A stretch of DNA of 64,000 nt from Paraburkholderia aspalathi (GTDB taxonomy: Bacteria > Pseudomonadota > Gammaproteobacteria > Burkholderiales > Burkholderiaceae). How positions within the stretch are numbered: position 1 is the first letter of the stretch; the number at the start of each line of letters is the position of its first letter. The DNA lies in NCBI RefSeq assembly GCF_900116445.1, contig NZ_FPBH01000009.1, positions 124,001 to 188,000 on the forward strand, in the 5' to 3' direction. The notes under the pieces were generated by a model. The model was not told the DNA's origin. It saw nothing but the letters and a program-made list of their open reading frames with translations, and made no database searches. Below are positions 60,721 through 64,000 of the stretch, one piece after another. The position numbers and the translations under genes are program-made.

Positions 60721-61440
60721 ATGGACCGCCTTAAAGGCAAAGTCGCTTTGATCACCGGTGCTGCACAGGGCATCGGATTGACGGTAGCGCAAATTTTCGC
60801 ACGCGAAGGCGCTACGGTCATTGCGGCTGATATCAATTCAACGGGTGATTCACGTGGCTTCGACATTCAGCAACTTGACGTGTCCTCGCCAGCAGATTGG
60901 ACACGCGTTGTCGAGTCGGCGATTGCCAGTCACGGACGCATCGACGTGCTCGTGAACAACGCAGGCATTGTCGGGTGTTATGAAACGTTGGACGGCACCG
61001 ATCTGGACAGCTGGCAGAAAGTGCTCAACGTCAATCTCACTGGCAGCTTCCTTGGCATCCAGGCCGTGTTGCCGTCTATGCGCGCGATGCGCAAAGGCTC
61101 GATTATCAATTTCTCGTCCATGTGGGGCATTGTTGGTGTCGCGGGGGCCGCGGCATACGCCGCAGCAAAGGGCGGGGTGCGAAACATGACCAAGAACGCC
61201 GCCGTGACCTACGCGCCCGAGAATATTCGAGTGAACTCTGTGCATCCCGGATTGATCAGAACGCCACTCGTTGAGCACCAGTCGGATGACATGAACGCCG
61301 AGATCATCGCGAAGACGCCGATGGGACGCATGGGCACGTCCGAGGAAGTCGCGAATGTATGTCTGTTCCTTGCGAGTGATGAGTCCTCGTTTATGACCGG
61401 TAGCGAACTGGTGATCGACGGCGGATATCTCGCCCAGTAG
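60721..61440 (+). CDS. Short-chain dehydrogenase/reductase (SDR) 4
   Basis: 239-residue classical SDR: TGAAQGIGLT near 12, ADINSTG near 36 (acidic, NAD), NNAGIVG near 79, catalytic Ser in NFSSMWG near 128, YAAAKGG near 143 and the VIDGGY end. Resembles 3-oxoacyl/3-alpha-(17-beta)-hydroxysteroid dehydrogenase-type and sugar SDRs; the exact substrate is open. It leads a plus-strand run with the MocA-type oxidoreductase (144 bp), sugar-binding protein and ABC ATPase, so a polyol or sugar alcohol is the contextual guess. GGAG precedes the ATG. Its promoter region contains the two relics. Confidence 0.92.
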   Translation: MDRLKGKVALITGAAQGIGLTVAQIFAREGATVIAADINSTGDSRGFDIQQLDVSSPADWTRVVESAIASHGRIDVLVNNAGIVGCYETLDGTDLDSWQKVLNVNLTGSFLGIQAVLPSMRAMRKGSIINFSSMWGIVGVAGAAAYAAAKGGVRNMTKNAAVTYAPENIRVNSVHPGLIRTPLVEHQSDDMNAEIIAKTPMGRMGTSEEVANVCLFLASDESSFMTGSELVIDGGYLAQ

Positions 61441-61584
61441 CCGAGATGCAAGGATGCGGTAACGGATCGCATCATCGATTCAAAAGAGCTGCTTCTATTG
61501 ACGTGGGCCGTGCGCTCCTCGCATGGTCGGCGAAACTCCAAACAGCCTGCAGCTCGTACTGCAGGCATATTGCAGGTGAAACAC

Positions 61585-62748
61585 ATGTCTACTGATCTTC
61601 TTACTCAATTTGGCCGGCGCGTTCGAGTTGGTCTGGTCGGCGGTGGAAAAGATTCTGTCATCGGTCGCACCCATCTTGTCGCGATGCGAACCGACGGTCT
61701 TTACGATGTGGTCGCTGGCGCGATGTCAATTGACCCGGAGATTGCGAAAGCTTCTGCGCGAGCGGAATTGATCGACGAGGACCGGATCTACACCGATTTT
61801 CGTGTGATGGCAGAGCGCGAAGCAGCGCGCGAAGACCGCATCGACGCGGTAGTAATCGCCACCCCGCCACAGTTGCATTTTGAAGTGGCTAGCGCATTCA
61901 TGGAGAAAGGGATCGACGTCATCTGTGAAAAGCCACTAAGCCGCGATCTTGGCGAAGCCCAACGCCTCAATGACCTCGTCAAACAACACAATCGGCTGTT
62001 TCTCCTCACGCATTGCTACACGGGTTATCCGATGGTTCGGGAAGCGCGTGCGATGGTGGCGTCGGGTGCACTCGGCAAGATTCAATGTATTGAAGGCGAA
62101 CTGTGCGCGGGCTTTGTGGCTGACCCGCAAAATCCGGACCGCCATTGGCGGTTTCGCGAGTCTGCGATGGGCAAGGGCGTCCTCTTGGGCGAAGTTGGCT
62201 CCCACGCTCACCATATCGTTTCATACATCACCGGACTCCGCATCGAGGAAGTCTCTGCTGAGATGACGACCTTCGCCGAAGGTCGCGAAGTGTACGACAA
62301 CGCTTATATGACGGCACGGTTCGAAGGCGGTGCTCGCGGGCGGCTCTGGGGCAGCTATGTCGCAACGGGAAACGACCATGGCCTCTCATTCCGGATTTTT
62401 GGAGAGAAAGGCAGTCTCACCTGGGTTCAGGAAGAACCGGAGGTGCTTTGGTTCAAGCCGCCTGGTAAGCCCGCTGTCCGGCTGGCTCGGGGATACAGCA
62501 GCCTCTCGCCGGCTGCAACCGCTGCGACGCGATTCACGGCTGGGCACCCCGAAGGTTACGCGCTTGCCTTCGCAAACCTGTACGCAGATTTCGCGAAGGC
62601 ATTGATCGCCAAACGTCTCGATTTGCCGTACCAGTCTTACCTCGACGGCATACCAGGCATTGCGGACGGAGTGGACACCATGGCGTTGATCGATGCGGCT
62701 GTTCGGTCTAACGAGAAGGGTGGAGCCTGGACCACGCTTACTCGATGA
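61585..62748 (+). CDS. Gfo/Idh/MocA-family oxidoreductase
   Basis: 387-residue NAD(P)-dependent oxidoreductase: N-terminal Rossmann fold (VRVGLVGGGKDSVIG near 12), the EKP motif in ICEKPLSRD near 113-121, a linker with HCYTGYPMVREARAMV, and a C-terminal alpha-beta domain. The GEVGSHAHHIVSYITG stretch near 196 has the His-rich catalytic/metal-like region seen in sugar-acid members. It oxidises or reduces a sugar, inositol or sugar acid. The ATG at 61585 follows GCAGGTGAAAC; the frame opens at 61498. The ABC transporter genes behind it suggest the imported sugar is its substrate. Confidence 0.9.
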   Translation: MSTDLLTQFGRRVRVGLVGGGKDSVIGRTHLVAMRTDGLYDVVAGAMSIDPEIAKASARAELIDEDRIYTDFRVMAEREAAREDRIDAVVIATPPQLHFEVASAFMEKGIDVICEKPLSRDLGEAQRLNDLVKQHNRLFLLTHCYTGYPMVREARAMVASGALGKIQCIEGELCAGFVADPQNPDRHWRFRESAMGKGVLLGEVGSHAHHIVSYITGLRIEEVSAEMTTFAEGREVYDNAYMTARFEGGARGRLWGSYVATGNDHGLSFRIFGEKGSLTWVQEEPEVLWFKPPGKPAVRLARGYSSLSPAATAATRFTAGHPEGYALAFANLYADFAKALIAKRLDLPYQSYLDGIPGIADGVDTMALIDAAVRSNEKGGAWTTLTR

Positions 62749-62862
62749 ATAAAGTCGTCGCAAACCCGATGATCGAGCTTGCGAGCCTTCCAATTCCGAC
62801 TTTTGTCACGCTCTGCCGAGCGTGACGTCGTAGTGGTTTTTAAATCAGAAATGGAGACAATG

Positions 62863-63786
62863 ATGTTAAAGAAAGTTGTACTCGGTCTGGCAGCCATGGG
62901 TCTGCTTACAGGCGTGGCGTCAGCGAAGGATATCAATTCGGTCGGCGTTGCAATCTATTCCCTCGGCGATCCCTTTCAGATCGCAATCTCCAAGGGCGTT
63001 ACCGATCGCGCAAAGCAGATCAATCCAAACGCCAAGGTCACGACAGTCGCATCGGATTACGACCTGAACAAGCAATTCGCTCAGATCGACAATTTCATTT
63101 CCGCCAAGACGGATTTGATCATTCTGACTGCGGATGATCCTAAGGCGATTCTGCCGGCAATCAAACGCGCCGAAGCAGCAGGCATTCCGGTCATCGCGGT
63201 CGATGTTTCCGCAGAGGGTGCGGTGGCGACTGTACAGACCAACAACTTCAAGGCGGGCGAGATGGCTTGCCAGTACCTGTCGGACAAGCTCGGCGGGAAA
63301 GGCAAGGTGGTCATCCTGAATGGGCCGGCCGTATCGTCCATCCAGGATCGGGTCAAGGGTTGCCAGTCGGTTCTAAGCAAAGGCAAATTCGAAGTCCTCT
63401 CCGACAACCAGAACGCCAAGGCAACGCGTGAAGGTGGTCTGACGGTCATGCAGTCGCTACTGACCCGGTTCCCGAAAGTCGATGGTGTGTTCACGGTCTG
63501 TGATCAGGAAGCCATCGGGGCGGATCTGGCGGCCAAACAGTTTGGCCGGAAGGACGTCATGATCTTCAGCGTTGATGGCTCGCCGGAAGTGGAGACGTTG
63601 CTGAAATCGAATTCGTCGGTCCAGGCGTCGGTGGCCCAGAGCCCGTACTCGATGGCAATGAGGGCTTTCGATATTGGCAACGACATCCTGACAAAGGGGA
63701 AAAAGCCCGATGTGCCTGTGATTCTGCTTGATCCGAAACTGGTCACGCGTGACAACGTCGCGTCGTACAAGGGCTGGGGCGGCTAA
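62863..63786 (+). CDS. Periplasmic sugar-binding protein of an ABC importer
   Basis: 307-residue type 1 (RbsB-like) substrate-binding protein. A signal peptide of 21 residues (MLKKVVLGLAAMGLLTGVASA, cleavage before KDINS) is followed by IYSLGDPFQIAISKGV near 30-50, PAIKRAEAAGIPVIAVDVSAEG near 105, GGKGKVVILNGPAVSSIQDRV near 145-165 and FTVCDQEAIGADLAAKQFG near 215, then SPYSMAMRAFDIG. It delivers a sugar to the membrane complex. The second ATG of the tandem (62863) is chosen by GGAG 6 bases upstream. It is followed by two hairpins and the ATPase gene. The permease gene is outside the window. Confidence 0.94.
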   Translation: MLKKVVLGLAAMGLLTGVASAKDINSVGVAIYSLGDPFQIAISKGVTDRAKQINPNAKVTTVASDYDLNKQFAQIDNFISAKTDLIILTADDPKAILPAIKRAEAAGIPVIAVDVSAEGAVATVQTNNFKAGEMACQYLSDKLGGKGKVVILNGPAVSSIQDRVKGCQSVLSKGKFEVLSDNQNAKATREGGLTVMQSLLTRFPKVDGVFTVCDQEAIGADLAAKQFGRKDVMIFSVDGSPEVETLLKSNSSVQASVAQSPYSMAMRAFDIGNDILTKGKKPDVPVILLDPKLVTRDNVASYKGWGG

Positions 63787-63800
63787 TCAACCCTCTGTCG

Positions 63801-63857
63801 ATGCAGCGCGTGAGCGCTGCATTGGGCACCGCGCGCGCTTCGGCGTACGGCGCGCGC
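63801..63857 (+). repeat. Two hairpins between binding protein and ABC ATPase genes
   Basis: ATGCAGCGC (63801-63809) pairs with GCGCTGCAT (63814-63822) over a 4-base loop; GCGCGCGC (63831-63838) pairs with GCGCGCGC (63850-63857). No T-run follows. Such hairpins after a binding-protein gene often protect its mRNA or limit readthrough, which gives more binding protein than ATPase; here this is inference. Confidence 0.65.
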
Positions 63858-63882
63858 CGGCCAGCACACACAAGGAGACATG

Positions 63883-64000
63883 ATGCCATCGGATAACGGA
63901 ATTCCTCTGCTCGAAATGCGGAACGTCAGCAAGACCTTTGTTGGCACCAAGGCTCTTGACAGCGTCGAACTGCGCGCATGGGGTGGTGAAGTTCTTGCGC
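63883..64000 (+). CDS. Sugar ABC transporter ATP-binding protein, start only
   Basis: 39 codons at the window end. The frame begins MPSDNGIPLLEMRNVSKTF, followed by GTKALDSVELRAWGGEVLA, which matches the N-terminus of RbsA/XylG-type ATPases (Walker A would follow outside the window). ATG at 63883 has AGGAG 6 bases upstream; another ATG is three bases earlier. It lies 96 bp after the binding-protein stop, in the expected order for a ribose-type importer. Confidence 0.85.
   Translation, partial: MPSDNGIPLLEMRNVSKTFVGTKALDSVELRAWGGEVLA

Noticed and set aside
1..64000. Search for CRISPR arrays, tRNA/rRNA genes, prophage and intact transposases
   Set aside because: No spaced direct repeats, cloverleaf-like or rRNA-like segments or phage or transposase gene were recognised by reading.

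Overview
The window looks like chromosomal DNA from a beta-proteobacterium of the Burkholderiaceae, most likely Paraburkholderia or a close relative. The reasons are GC-rich sequence with strongly biased codon use, two trimeric porins of the Burkholderia type, a DUF4148-type small exported protein, PaaX, IclR and LysR regulators beside catabolic operons, and dense head-to-tail catabolic gene layout. No rRNA, tRNA, CRISPR array or intact transposase gene was seen. Almost everything codes for uptake and breakdown of organic acids, alcohols or ring compounds through CoA thioesters.

Region 1 (1-22.4 kb) is an oxidation and CoA-activation module. A minus-strand operon carries P450, Zn-alcohol dehydrogenase and aldehyde dehydrogenase (the last cut by the window edge). 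It faces an acyl-CoA ligase plus PaaX-family regulator. Then come an MFS transporter, a porin, a hotdog thioesterase, a second PaaX paralogue, a second ligase, a CaiB-type CoA-transferase, two crotonase-family enzymes, a third ligase, a second aldehyde dehydrogenase, a GMC oxidoreductase and a second P450. Four 35-bp sites of the form CTACAT-N23-NNGTAG lie in three promoter regions of this module; the two PaaX proteins are the obvious candidate binders.

Region 2 (22.9-52.5 kb) is a second catabolic module centred on an IclR regulator. It contains an AAHS-type MFS transporter and a porin, an ALDH-SDR pair, a CoA-transferase and 2-hydroxyacid dehydrogenase, and a divergent five-gene operon (TPP enzyme, MaoC-like dehydratase, CoA-transferase, ADP-forming acyl-CoA ligase, MmgE/PrpD). 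These are followed by a crotonase-SDR-BadI/MenB-like hydrolase-DUF2889 run, a Rieske dioxygenase operon with its own reductase and ferredoxin and an FMN-dependent 2-hydroxyacid dehydrogenase, an SDR-LysR pair, and etfBA. Six copies of a GTTCACGATATGAAC-like palindrome lie in front of these units, which suggests one IclR regulon. The combination points to a CoA-dependent pathway for an aromatic or alicyclic acid that I cannot match to a described one. No acyl-CoA dehydrogenase or thiolase is present in the window.

Region 3 (52.5-64 kb) starts with a scar: a 94-bp repeat (also at 20.8 kb) abutting the C-terminal relic of an AMP-ligase gene. Next is a cytoplasmic protein that fuses a winged-helix DNA-binding domain to a complete ABC-type solute-binding domain, then a LysR regulator. 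A minus-strand operon follows (intradiol ring-cleavage dioxygenase, Dabb protein, FMN reductase, amidohydrolase). After two gene relics (LysR, Zn-dehydrogenase) a plus-strand operon begins: SDR, Gfo/Idh/MocA oxidoreductase, periplasmic sugar-binding protein and the start of a sugar-ABC ATPase, which runs off the window.
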